NCBI GenBank assembly: GCA_015057315.1
Contig: SVER01000005.1
Span: 62,001 to 126,000, forward strand
Direction of reading: 5' to 3'
DNA from: Pseudobutyrivibrio ruminis
Lineage (GTDB): Bacteria > Bacillota > Clostridia > Lachnospirales > Lachnospiraceae
DNA: 64,000 nucleotides
Shown here: one piece after another, positions 37,631 through 45,953 of the stretch
Numbering within the stretch: the first letter of the stretch is position 1
Layout of the letters: each line of letters begins with the position of its first letter
Translations under genes and position numbers: made by a program
The notes under the pieces: generated by a model
Told to the model about the DNA's origin: nothing
Seen by the model: the letters and a program-made list of their open reading frames with translations, nothing else
Database searches by the model: none

Positions 37631-37927
37631 ACCTTGGACTGGTGTGATAATATCTAAATCTTTCATTAGTTTGATAATCTTATGTGCTCTAACCGATTTT
37701 ATATCAAGCACATGCTCTACATCAGACCTCCCAAAATACTCGCAATCAACTAGTTCCATATACAATTTGATTATTTGCTTTTTTGAAATATTGGAAATTG
37801 TGTCAAGTTCATTTCTGTCCTTAATAGTTTTATTAAATATATTATTTATATAAGCTTCTCTCGCATCAATGTTCACTTTTTCATCACGAATGTTCACTTT
37901 TTTGATTTGAATATTCTCTTTTTTCAT
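37589..37927 (-). pseudogene. C-terminal winged-helix part of the Fic protein, in a shifted frame
   Basis: A 112-residue ORF. Its N-terminus KKENIQIKKVNIRDEKVNI and winged-helix core (FGRSDVEHVLDIKSVRAHKIIKLMKDLDIITPVQGKGKGKYRF) are the usual C-terminal region of longer Lachnospiraceae Fic proteins. It overlaps the 3' end of the fic ORF by 44 bp in another frame and has no good ribosome site. Removing one A from the GAAAAAAGAG run would join the frames as LNEKENIQIKK. So it is most likely the detached end of a frameshifted fic gene; an independent small DNA-binding protein is less likely. Confidence 0.7.
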
Positions 37928-38771
37928 TCAATGTTTTATTTTTCTCAAAATTATACTTTCCACTTATATGCATTTCTCTATTATGCAACTCATTGTTTTC
38001 ATCTAGCAAAAGATTTCTAAGAAAAATCTCAACATACTCTGTTGTCTCATGAATACCTTTTGGCAAATTAGAATAATTTGCCCTTACTAGCGCATTCCTA
38101 AAATACCATGCATTTTCAGCATATATATCATTGGTAGCATCAAATCCCAAAGTTCTTAAATACTTAATAAAAAATACAGCAGTAGTTCTTGTGTTTCCTT
38201 CTTTAAATACATGAATCTGCCAAAGATTGGATACAAATCTAGCTAAGTGTTTTATTACTTCATTAATCTCTAACCCCTTATACGAAAACTCACGCTCAAC
38301 TGATAAATCATATTCTAGGGTTTCTTTTAAATCTAAAGCGCTTCCGTAAGTGACAGTGTCTCCATCTAAAACCCATTCTTTTTTTGTGACATTATAATCT
38401 CTAATTGTTCCAGCGTGCTCAAATATTCCACTAAAAAGCCTTTTATGGATTGAAAGATACTGGTTAGGCGTAAATGTAAAAGCATTTTCAGATAATATAG
38501 CAGCTATTCTTGCAGAAACTTTATCGGCCTCCTCCACTCTACTATCATCTTCTTTTACAGGCTTATGTTCGTAATAAGTATTTAGTAACTCTTGCGCTTC
38601 TTCAAAAGATATTTCTCCTTCGATATTTCGAATAGCAGTATCTTTCAAATAGTCAGATGTTTTCAAACCATCGACAGCTTGTAGTCCGATAGCCGTATTC
38701 CATGCATTGCCTTTTTCTCTTTTGCTAGGCTCTAACTGCTTATAATATTCTTCAAATGGATCGCGTTCCAT
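37884..38771 (-). CDS. Fic-domain protein, frameshifted before its C-terminal domain
   Basis: Start at ATG 38771 (after GGAGG; the track's TTG 38801 is too early), 295 residues. The Fic core shows the active loop HVFKEGNTRTTAVFF, a variant of HPFxxGN(G/K)R with Val for Pro and Thr for Gly/Lys; the catalytic His, Gly-Asn and Arg remain. Fic enzymes transfer AMP or related groups from nucleotides onto proteins. An N-terminal helix region (IRNIEGEISFEEAQELL) resembles Fic autoinhibitory segments. Lies 30 bp after the helicase stop, so both are one transcript. The frame ends in NQKSEHS where the family continues into a winged helix. Confidence 0.85.
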   Translation of the reverse strand: MERDPFEEYYKQLEPSKREKGNAWNTAIGLQAVDGLKTSDYLKDTAIRNIEGEISFEEAQELLNTYYEHKPVKEDDSRVEEADKVSARIAAILSENAFTFTPNQYLSIHKRLFSGIFEHAGTIRDYNVTKKEWVLDGDTVTYGSALDLKETLEYDLSVEREFSYKGLEINEVIKHLARFVSNLWQIHVFKEGNTRTTAVFFIKYLRTLGFDATNDIYAENAWYFRNALVRANYSNLPKGIHETTEYVEIFLRNLLLDENNELHNREMHISGKYNFEKNKTLNEKREYSNQKSEHS

Positions 38772-38801
38772 AGAAACCTCCAATATAAAATAAAAGAACA
38801 A

Positions 38802-41800
38802 TTATTCTTCATCAAAATAAATATCCTCAAAGAACTCTCTATTGGGGCTCTCTAGATATTCTTTGATTGCCTTCAATTGTCTTTTTGTAATACACTCATC
38901 ATAATGATTACCTTCATAGGTCATATGTAATACAGGATAGCGTTCTTTTGTTCTAAGCATATAATGATTATCAATAAGCCATTGTATAAGTGCTCTTAAA
39001 TCATCTTTGGAAATATTAGAATAGATTCCGTATTCCTCTACTAAATTCAAATCATATTTAACTATTGTTTTAGCTTCAAAACCCCGCAACACCCCAATCA
39101 ATACAGTTATACCGAAAAATCTTCTTTCACTAATATGTTTTAATGCTAAAATTACATTTTTTACCAATTCATGCAAATCATTCCCTTTATAGGTAATGAG
39201 CTCATTAATCTTTTTCTTCCTAGAGATATCAATTCTATCACTAGATTCGTTTTCAGAATCAGAATTTGATTTATCTGTTTTTTTCTCAGTATTTAATATA
39301 TTTACCTTTTCTGGCGCCATATTCATTAGAGTATAATAATCCATACTACTAATCATATTATTACATCCAGAACCATTAGGCTTGTAATTTGTACATCCTA
39401 GAAAATATCCATTTTTCCCTTTTCTAACTATAAGATAACCATCTACGCATTTATCACATTTCATTATGGACATTTTTCCAGCAGCAATTTCGTTAGTCAT
39501 GAAACTACATATCTCTGGCTCATTAGTACACATATAAAGTCTCAAACCATAAGCCCTTTTATACCTAAACTGCAATGGATATCCACATATAGGACAAGTC
39601 TTCTTTGTAAATGAACTCTTTACCTCTTCCTCATTCCAAGTGCCATTTAGAACAACGTTCTTATAATCTCTCTTTATTTCTAATAAAAACTCAGATGGAT
39701 TTTTTTCTGGAGCTATGCAATATACTCTGTTTTTAGTGCGTGTCAATGCCACATAAAATAGTCTCCGCTCTTCGGCATAATCAATAGACCTGTCCCCTTT
39801 AATTACAAAAGACAAGACAGGATCATCCTCTATTTTAGAGGGAAAACCATATAGTTCATTTTTACCATTTATTATAATAACGTCATCGTATCCAAGCCCT
39901 TTTGATGAATGAACGGTCATAAAAGTCATCTTTAACTTAGGATATTTAACAGAGGTAATCTTTGTTCCCCTATACTGGTACTCAAAAAGACCTGAACGTT
40001 CTAACAAATCAGCGTCAAAGCCAAAACGCCCTAGTATCAATATTGTGCCATTTTTTCTATTATTTTCCTTATTGTACGCTAAAATTTGCTCAATAGCTGT
40101 TTCAACAGCTTTCGCCATTGCATAATTTTTTCCTGAATATTTATCAGCCCCAGGAATCTTATAATCACTATCATAAGTGTAAATTATTACAGGGTCATCA
40201 ATTCGCTTAGGTGATTCAAGTGATTTTGTAATCTGAGTAGGATTCTTTTGTATAAATCCCCCTGCTATATCAATAACATCTTGAGCATTCCTATATGTCT
40301 TAACGATTTTAAGAAGCTTAGCATAGCCCATCTTTTCTTTAAACTGTGTAAATAATGTAATATCAGACCCGCTAAACGCATATATAGATTGCCAATCATC
40401 TCCAACTGCTATTATCTTCCCATCACATACTTCAGAAAGTGCCTTTGTTAAATCAAATCTTTGTCGCGATATATCTTGATACTCATCAACAATAATATAC
40501 TTAAAATTAAGGCGTTGCTTCATTTCCTTAACTTCTCTTAAGACACGTGCTGACTCATTAATCATATCTTCAAAATCTACAGCGTCATTTTCTTTCAAGT
40601 ATCTTTGATACTCTAAATAACAATCTTGACATATATTTAAAAACAACCTGGACCTAACATTTTGAGTTGAGTGATACATCCTATCAAATTCCTCAGCAGT
40701 ATATCCATTTGTCTTAAAATTATGTATAAAGCGACATATAAGATTTATAAGCTTTCTTATATACCTTGACTCCTCTGAAGAAATAAGTTTTGCCATTATT
40801 TCCTCATTTGACTTAGGTGTAAGTTCTATTCCAGCCTCTATTAATTGTTCCTTTAAATGTTCTGTAATAGACTTATGATCTTTATACGAAGAAAAAGTAT
40901 ATATAAGTTTAGTATTATGAGTCCTATGGAGCATTACTTTATCATTAACATGTTTCTTATAATTTTCCAAATCTTCTGCTGAAAATAAAGTATTATTTCC
41001 ATCTTCTGAAATTCCAAAATGTTCAATATATATGACCTCTTCACCCTGCTTAATTAAGAAATCAGGTGTATAAGGGCGTTTCATTCCTGGAATAACATAT
41101 GGATATTTGGGTTCGTATTCATATTCAACATTATTTAAATATAAGAAATTAGCAATTTCAACTTCTTGATATGACCTAACAATTTCATTTCTGATAGTAA
41201 CCTTCTTCTTTGTCCTCGTATCAACAATATCTTGCTTGATTTCATCAAAATCACTTTTCATTGTTGAATAATTAGCCTTAGCAATTTTGTTAAAGAAAGC
41301 GTTTAAATCATCGCCCTCGTATGGTGCATCAAAATAAGAGGCAAAAAAACGAATCAAATTATTAACCATCGATTCATTCTTCATCACACTCTCTTTAAAA
41401 TAATCCAAAAGTAGAAAATATAATCGACTTTCATCGACTATATTTAATTTTTCTGGATTATTTATGTTTAGTATTGCATTACCTGTCGAATGAAAAGTTG
41501 CAATTGGGCAATCAATTTTTAAAGCCTTATTAATCTTATCTCTAAGTTCTCCAACAGCCTTATTTGTAAACGAAATCACCAAAATATCTTTAGGCTCAAT
41601 ATTTTTTCTTTCAACTAAATATTTTACTTTTGCAGCAACTGTAGTAGTTTTACCTGCACCAGCTCCTGCTATAACCAAACTATAATCTTCATCAGACAGT
41701 ACGACCTTTCTCTGGTCATCGTCTAGCGATATTACTGGATCAACCTCCCTTAATATATTATCCAAATAGTCTTTTTCAGATATTAATGCTTTTTCCAAAT

Positions 41801-42122
41801 AGTGCTCATTAGAATCATCTATTATCTTTTCTATATTTGTAAAATCTGAAATCACTTCATTTGCCAAATCTTTATCAATATTATTAGTTTGACAATATTG
41901 TTCAAGCATGTTGCTATTTTTAAGAACTGTAAAATAATTAATTACCTCTGCATATTCTTTTATAATAGGCAAATATTCACTCTTAGCTACATAATGGCTC
42001 ATTGATAATAATTCATTAAATCTATTATATAATTCCACAATTTTCACACCTTCTTCTGTAGAAGGTGTGTTAAATGGTTTATTAATCTCTTTTTTTGAAA
42101 ATAATTTTGAGAATATATTCAT
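38802..42122 (-). CDS. Large UvrD/Rep-like helicase with nuclease-like insertion, zinc ribbons and RQC-like C-terminus
   Basis: A 1106-residue protein. Order: helical N-terminus (1-130), SF1A helicase with Walker A GAGAGKTTTVAAK (about 155), an inserted segment (about 335-385, YEPKYPYVIPGMKRPYTPDFLI and VIYIEHFG) resembling a restriction-endonuclease fold, Walker B VDEYQDIS, motif IV-VI elements MTVHSSKGLGYDDVII and RRLFYVALTRTKNRVY, then two topoisomerase-type four-Cys zinc ribbons (CPICGYPL...C; CDKC...GC), and a C-terminal RQC-like winged helix (about 985-1090). Likely a DNA helicase acting on damaged, foreign or branched DNA. Paired with fic inside a direct-repeat-bounded module; defence is an inference. 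Confidence 0.85.
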   Translation of the reverse strand: MNIFSKLFSKKEINKPFNTPSTEEGVKIVELYNRFNELLSMSHYVAKSEYLPIIKEYAEVINYFTVLKNSNMLEQYCQTNNIDKDLANEVISDFTNIEKIIDDSNEHYLEKALISEKDYLDNILREVDPVISLDDDQRKVVLSDEDYSLVIAGAGAGKTTTVAAKVKYLVERKNIEPKDILVISFTNKAVGELRDKINKALKIDCPIATFHSTGNAILNINNPEKLNIVDESRLYFLLLDYFKESVMKNESMVNNLIRFFASYFDAPYEGDDLNAFFNKIAKANYSTMKSDFDEIKQDIVDTRTKKKVTIRNEIVRSYQEVEIANFLYLNNVEYEYEPKYPYVIPGMKRPYTPDFLIKQGEEVIYIEHFGISEDGNNTLFSAEDLENYKKHVNDKVMLHRTHNTKLIYTFSSYKDHKSITEHLKEQLIEAGIELTPKSNEEIMAKLISSEESRYIRKLINLICRFIHNFKTNGYTAEEFDRMYHSTQNVRSRLFLNICQDCYLEYQRYLKENDAVDFEDMINESARVLREVKEMKQRLNFKYIIVDEYQDISRQRFDLTKALSEVCDGKIIAVGDDWQSIYAFSGSDITLFTQFKEKMGYAKLLKIVKTYRNAQDVIDIAGGFIQKNPTQITKSLESPKRIDDPVIIYTYDSDYKIPGADKYSGKNYAMAKAVETAIEQILAYNKENNRKNGTILILGRFGFDADLLERSGLFEYQYRGTKITSVKYPKLKMTFMTVHSSKGLGYDDVIIINGKNELYGFPSKIEDDPVLSFVIKGDRSIDYAEERRLFYVALTRTKNRVYCIAPEKNPSEFLLEIKRDYKNVVLNGTWNEEEVKSSFTKKTCPICGYPLQFRYKRAYGLRLYMCTNEPEICSFMTNEIAAGKMSIMKCDKCVDGYLIVRKGKNGYFLGCTNYKPNGSGCNNMISSMDYYTLMNMAPEKVNILNTEKKTDKSNSDSENESSDRIDISRKKKINELITYKGNDLHELVKNVILALKHISERRFFGITVLIGVLRGFEAKTIVKYDLNLVEEYGIYSNISKDDLRALIQWLIDNHYMLRTKERYPVLHMTYEGNHYDECITKRQLKAIKEYLESPNREFFEDIYFDEE

Positions 42123-42145
42123 ATAGTATAATTCACTCCATATAA

Positions 42146-42156
42146 GTACTCAGTAC
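42146..42156. promoter_or_regulatory. Palindrome GTACTCAGTAC in the helicase leader
   Basis: A perfect 11-bp inverted repeat about 24 bp upstream of the helicase start; candidate operator. No convincing -35/-10 pair was found here. Confidence 0.3.
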
Positions 42157-42198
42157 AATTTTACTATATTTATGATTGAATAAAAAGAAATAGACACG

Positions 42199-42504
42199 TT
42201 TATTATCTACTACTAACTCAACAAGCACGGTCCACACACCTGTTATGCCTAATTGGATTCTTCTGTCACAGAGCTAACGTATTTAGTGGATTTAGCGAAC
42301 CTCTTGTGAAAGAATTCCTTGAAATTTGGTACATTTCTGTCACAAACACCCTAGTAAATCCATTGTTTTCGCCTTCCCTGTGACAGAAATTCACTATATT
42401 GCTTACTTTTCTGTCACAGCATCCCCTACAAGCCTTATATTTTCGTTTTCCCTGTGACATAATTATTTATTTCATACCTTAAATCGATATTTTCCCTTGC
42501 CCTT
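42199..42504. repeat. ~306-bp direct repeat, right copy, containing a three-hairpin array
   Basis: Second copy of 37325-37630. Its three hairpins are at 42261/42305, 42335/42379 and 42409/42453 (period 74). The right end still encodes KGKGKYRFKV followed by a stop, the tail of a Fic-type winged helix with no gene before it, and abuts the stop codon of the lipoprotein gene. This fills the 42123-42506 gap; no gene is seen there. Confidence 0.95.
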
Positions 42505-42506
42505 TA

Positions 42507-44168
42507 CTACTTCTTATACAAAACATCATAAAATTCCACAGAATCATATCTGCCATGAATGGTCTCGTACTGGTATTCTTGGAGCTCTTCGATTTTCTTT
42601 TCGATGGCATCTTGGCTTAAGGATTTGTCATTAGCATAGTAGCTGGTAGAGCCTGTAGCATTTGCAAGAGCTTCTTCTGTCATTTCATCTTCTGAAGGGT
42701 AACCATTGCCATCCAGGTCGTCATAGTTGTCCATTTGGCAGGTGCAATCCTCTACCATTTTGTTATCATGGATTGATAAGAAATCAAGGTAACAAACAAT
42801 TCCAGCATAATCGGTATTCCAATATCTAATGCAGTTCTTCTTTGGTGAATATTCATAGTCAGCAACACCACCTGCTCCATAGCCAAATTCATCACCAAAA
42901 GGAACTACATGACCATCCTTGTAGGTGTAAAGATATAGATAATAACCATAATTATCTACTACAAGCTCAGGCACATCATCCTCATCTATGTATATAAGAT
43001 TATAGCTATAATCTCCATCAAGATTAGTGATGCGGACAACCTGATTGTAGGCATCATTCCATGTATTATAGACAGCTGCCTCATTATCGCCTAAGAGATA
43101 GCTCTTCACATTAGGAATGTTTAATTCTTCTGTATAATAATTGCTTAGCCACTCAGATGCATCCTTTAGATAATTGTAGCCAGCTTCATCATAGGAAACA
43201 CCATATTCGTACAATCCAACATGATCCTTACCATCACTGCCTTCTGCTATAACCACAATATCATCAGCACCATCTGCAGTAAAATCAAAGATTCCAACTG
43301 CTTTTACTGTTGTGAAATGCTCCTGATTAGCAAAATTATCTCCAAAGTAATTTCCAAGCCAAGACAGGCGCTTACCATCAACTGTGACAATCATATTGGC
43401 TTCATCCCCAGACTCAGGATTTCCTTGATATGTAATGAAGCGCCCTGGGGTATCAATCCCTGGAACATTGATATCAAATGTTTGGGCTTCATCATTGCCA
43501 ACTTCCCAGGCCCACACATTGGAAATCATCTTATAAATATCACCATTTTTTTCAAATGTTAATTCGATGTCAGGAGTTTCCCATACATGCCAATCTACAT
43601 CTTCGTTAGTATCGTTATGTAATTGGATTATATACAAATCCCCTAGCTTCTTTCCGCTAATGCAAGAATAAGACATCCAATTAGAATCTCCATGTAAAGA
43701 ATAATAAGAATCATAATCCTTTACATATTCAAAGCCAATCTGCTCTTTCATATCCTCATACTGAACTCCAGCATGAGACTGAACAAACTGCTTAATATCA
43801 TCTGCCCTAAGAACAACCAAATCCCCACATTCTTCATCTAAGGAAGCTTGCTTATAAAAAGCATCCTTTTCTTCCTCGGAAACATCAGTAGCACCAATTC
43901 CTGCTCCGTTATATAGTACTTCGCTCCAGTCAATATCATTTACACTGTTAAATGGTCGTACTAAAAATCCATTGTACTCTGTAGTACCAAATAACTCCGT
44001 AAATGAATCTAGTTCCTCCTGTGTAAGCTCAACAGCTTCCTCGGATTCTTTGATATCACTAGCCTGTATTTCCGAAGTGGCAGATTCTATCCCCTGATTC
44101 TTATTACCGCAGGCTGTCAGCACAGCTAACATAGAAATGGCTAATATAACTACAATTCTTTTTTTCAT
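42507..44168 (-). CDS. Secreted lipoprotein of unknown function with VCBS-like repeats
   Basis: A 553-residue protein with a lipobox signal peptide (MLAVLTACG, Cys about 20), so it is anchored on the outer face of the membrane. The mature part is rich in Asp, Tyr and Trp and includes two short blocks resembling FG-GAP/VCBS propeller blades (DFTADGADDIVVIAEGSDG and IYIDEDDVPELVVDNYGYYLYLYTY). I do not recognise a precise family; such proteins are common and uncharacterised in Lachnospiraceae. Begins 3 bp after the esterase stop, so it is co-transcribed with that gene. Its stop codon touches the right direct repeat. Confidence 0.8.
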   Translation of the reverse strand: MKKRIVVILAISMLAVLTACGNKNQGIESATSEIQASDIKESEEAVELTQEELDSFTELFGTTEYNGFLVRPFNSVNDIDWSEVLYNGAGIGATDVSEEEKDAFYKQASLDEECGDLVVLRADDIKQFVQSHAGVQYEDMKEQIGFEYVKDYDSYYSLHGDSNWMSYSCISGKKLGDLYIIQLHNDTNEDVDWHVWETPDIELTFEKNGDIYKMISNVWAWEVGNDEAQTFDINVPGIDTPGRFITYQGNPESGDEANMIVTVDGKRLSWLGNYFGDNFANQEHFTTVKAVGIFDFTADGADDIVVIAEGSDGKDHVGLYEYGVSYDEAGYNYLKDASEWLSNYYTEELNIPNVKSYLLGDNEAAVYNTWNDAYNQVVRITNLDGDYSYNLIYIDEDDVPELVVDNYGYYLYLYTYKDGHVVPFGDEFGYGAGGVADYEYSPKKNCIRYWNTDYAGIVCYLDFLSIHDNKMVEDCTCQMDNYDDLDGNGYPSEDEMTEEALANATGSTSYYANDKSLSQDAIEKKIEELQEYQYETIHGRYDSVEFYDVLYKK

Positions 44169-44171
44169 ATA

Positions 44172-44912
44172 TTATTGTAATCCCTTTACAAAATTCTGTA
44201 CGGCTTCAACCATAAGATCCATGTGCTTGCCATAGCAGTGATCATCATCCTTTATAAGCTCTAACTTGCAATTAGCAAATTTCTTTGATGCATCAATGGC
44301 AAATTCAACAGGTACAGTATCATCCGCATCACCGTGAACGATAAGTACAGGGCCTGTGAATTTCTTCATGGCTGCATCTAAATCGATTGACTGTGCTACT
44401 CTAATATAGTTACCGTTAAGTGTACGACCATCCCATGATACTAATTCATCTGGAATATGCTCTGGGTCGAATGGCTGACCTAAAAGCATGCCGGCCTTTG
44501 CACCGTCAATAATGACGTATGCAGGTGAAAGTGGCATAAGAGCCTTGATAGTATCTCTTTCCATTGCAGCAGCAAGTGTAACTGCAAGACCGCCCTGTGA
44601 ATGTCCGCAGATGTAGAGGTCTGTAACGAAGTCAAGCTTCTTTGCATAATCAACTACTGCAAGGATGTTATTGAGCCACTTGTAAAGATTGTGCTCTCTG
44701 AACTCTCCCTCGCTCTTGCCGTGACCAAATAAATCTACACGAAGTGTAGCAACTCCGATTTCATTAAGTCCCTTTGCTACTGCAACGATATGATCTTCCT
44801 CAATATGTCCTGTAAAGCCATGAAATACAAGACAAAGTGGACACTTTTCTGCTCCCCCTTCTGGCATATCCAAAATTGCGTTTAGTTTAATTCCATCATC
44901 AATAATATACAT
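44172..44912 (-). CDS. Alpha/beta hydrolase, Est1E-like feruloyl (cinnamoyl) esterase
   Basis: A 246-residue serine hydrolase. The Ser nucleophile is in the elbow GHSQGG (about residue 105), Asp in VIVHGDADDTVP and His in DDHCYGKH; the oxyanion strand is HGFTGH. The N-terminus DDGIKLNAILDMPEGGAEKCPLC and the segment WLNNILAVVDYAKKLDFVTDLYICGHSQGGL closely match, from memory, Est1E of Butyrivibrio proteoclasticus, which releases ferulic acid from plant cell wall. No signal peptide, so intracellular. Substrate is inferred from that resemblance. Divergent from the aldo/keto reductase; leads the lipoprotein gene. Confidence 0.88.
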   Translation of the reverse strand: MYIIDDGIKLNAILDMPEGGAEKCPLCLVFHGFTGHIEEDHIVAVAKGLNEIGVATLRVDLFGHGKSEGEFREHNLYKWLNNILAVVDYAKKLDFVTDLYICGHSQGGLAVTLAAAMERDTIKALMPLSPAYVIIDGAKAGMLLGQPFDPEHIPDELVSWDGRTLNGNYIRVAQSIDLDAAMKKFTGPVLIVHGDADDTVPVEFAIDASKKFANCKLELIKDDDHCYGKHMDLMVEAVQNFVKGLQ

Positions 44913-44969
44913 TTTCCTTTTTCTCCTAATAAAAAATTTTTCAACGTTTATATTCTATTACATTTAAAA

Positions 44970-44998
44970 TTGTATTTCACCTTCAAAATACATATAAT
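44970..44998 (+). promoter_or_regulatory. Promoter of the aldo/keto reductase gene
   Basis: TTGTAT, 17-bp spacer, TATAAT, 29 bp before the start codon, with AAGGAG as ribosome site. Confidence 0.7.
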
Positions 44999-45026
44999 TG
45001 CCTTATAAACTTTTAAGGAGAAGGCT

Positions 45027-45881
45027 ATGGAATCACTTACAACAAGAATCAACCTGAATAATGGTACTGCAATTCCAATGTTTGGATATGGTACCTACAA
45101 AATCAAAGACTCAAATGAAGCCTACAATTCTGTAAGGCTTGCATTGAAAAACGGCTATCGTCATATCGATACTGCTGCTTTTTATGAAAATGAAAAATTC
45201 GTTGCTAATGCTATAAAGGATTTTATGGAGGAAAGCCACACTAAGCGTGAAGATATTTTTGTTACCAGCAAGGCTTGGAAAACAGAGCTTGGCTACGACA
45301 AAACTCTTGCTGCCTTTGAAAAGACTATGAATGAAATGCAGATGGATTACCTGGATTTGTATTTAGTTCATTGGCCAGCATCTTATGCCTTTGATGATGA
45401 TTGGGAAAATACAAACAGACAGACCTGGAAGGCCATGACCGAGATTTACAAATCTGGTCGTGTTAAAGCAATCGGCGTATCAAACTTCCTTACACATCAT
45501 TTGGATACTATTATAGATATGGAAGTAACACCTGCGGTAGATCAGATTGAGGTTAACCCAGGATTTTTACAGAAGGATACAGTAGATTACTGTAAAGAGC
45601 ATGGAATATTGGTGGAAGCATGGAGCCCTCTTGGAAGAGGCAAATCTCTTGCTCACCCATTACTTGAAGAGCTTGCTAATAAATACGGAAGAACTGTTGC
45701 TCAGATTATTCTTCGCTGGGAAGTACAGCACGACATTGTGCCTCTTCCAAAATCTGTCAATGAAGACCGCATCATACAAAACGCTAATGTGTTTGACTTT
45801 GAGCTTTCAGATGATGACATGTCAGCAATTGATGAAATTCCACCTTACGGAAACAGCGGACACAGTCCTGATCAGCCATAA
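45027..45881 (+). CDS. Aldo/keto reductase
   Basis: A 284-residue NADPH-dependent TIM-barrel oxidoreductase of the AKR5/2,5-diketo-gluconate reductase-like group. The catalytic tetrad is visible: Asp in RHIDTAAFY, Tyr in the same block, Lys in VTSKAWK and His in DLYLVHWP. Cofactor signatures are VKAIGVSNF and the C-terminal LPKSVNEDRI. Substrate not predictable. Single gene with its own promoter, ended by the half repeat element 10 bp downstream. Confidence 0.94.
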   Translation: MESLTTRINLNNGTAIPMFGYGTYKIKDSNEAYNSVRLALKNGYRHIDTAAFYENEKFVANAIKDFMEESHTKREDIFVTSKAWKTELGYDKTLAAFEKTMNEMQMDYLDLYLVHWPASYAFDDDWENTNRQTWKAMTEIYKSGRVKAIGVSNFLTHHLDTIIDMEVTPAVDQIEVNPGFLQKDTVDYCKEHGILVEAWSPLGRGKSLAHPLLEELANKYGRTVAQIILRWEVQHDIVPLPKSVNEDRIIQNANVFDFELSDDDMSAIDEIPPYGNSGHSPDQP

Positions 45882-45890
45882 GTAAAATTT

Positions 45891-45947
45891 TATTACCCTC
45901 ATCCGTCGACTGCGTCGACACCTTCCCCCTAAAATAGGGGGAAGGCT
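45891..45947. repeat. Half-copy of the palindromic repeat element (left half), copy 3; acts as terminator-like hairpin
   Basis: TATTACCCTCATCCGTCGAC...CACCTTCCCCCTAAAATAGGGGGAAGG equals the left half of the 20431 element. The stem CCTTCCCCCTA/TAGGGGGAAGG, followed by TTATTTTTT on the plus strand, makes a credible terminator for the aldo/keto reductase between two convergent genes. Confidence 0.85.
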
Positions 45948-45953
45948 TATTTT

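Noticed and set aside
37325-42504. Insertion sequence or integrative element
   Set aside because: No transposase, integrase or short target duplication; the flanking repeats are long, direct and extend into a coding tail.
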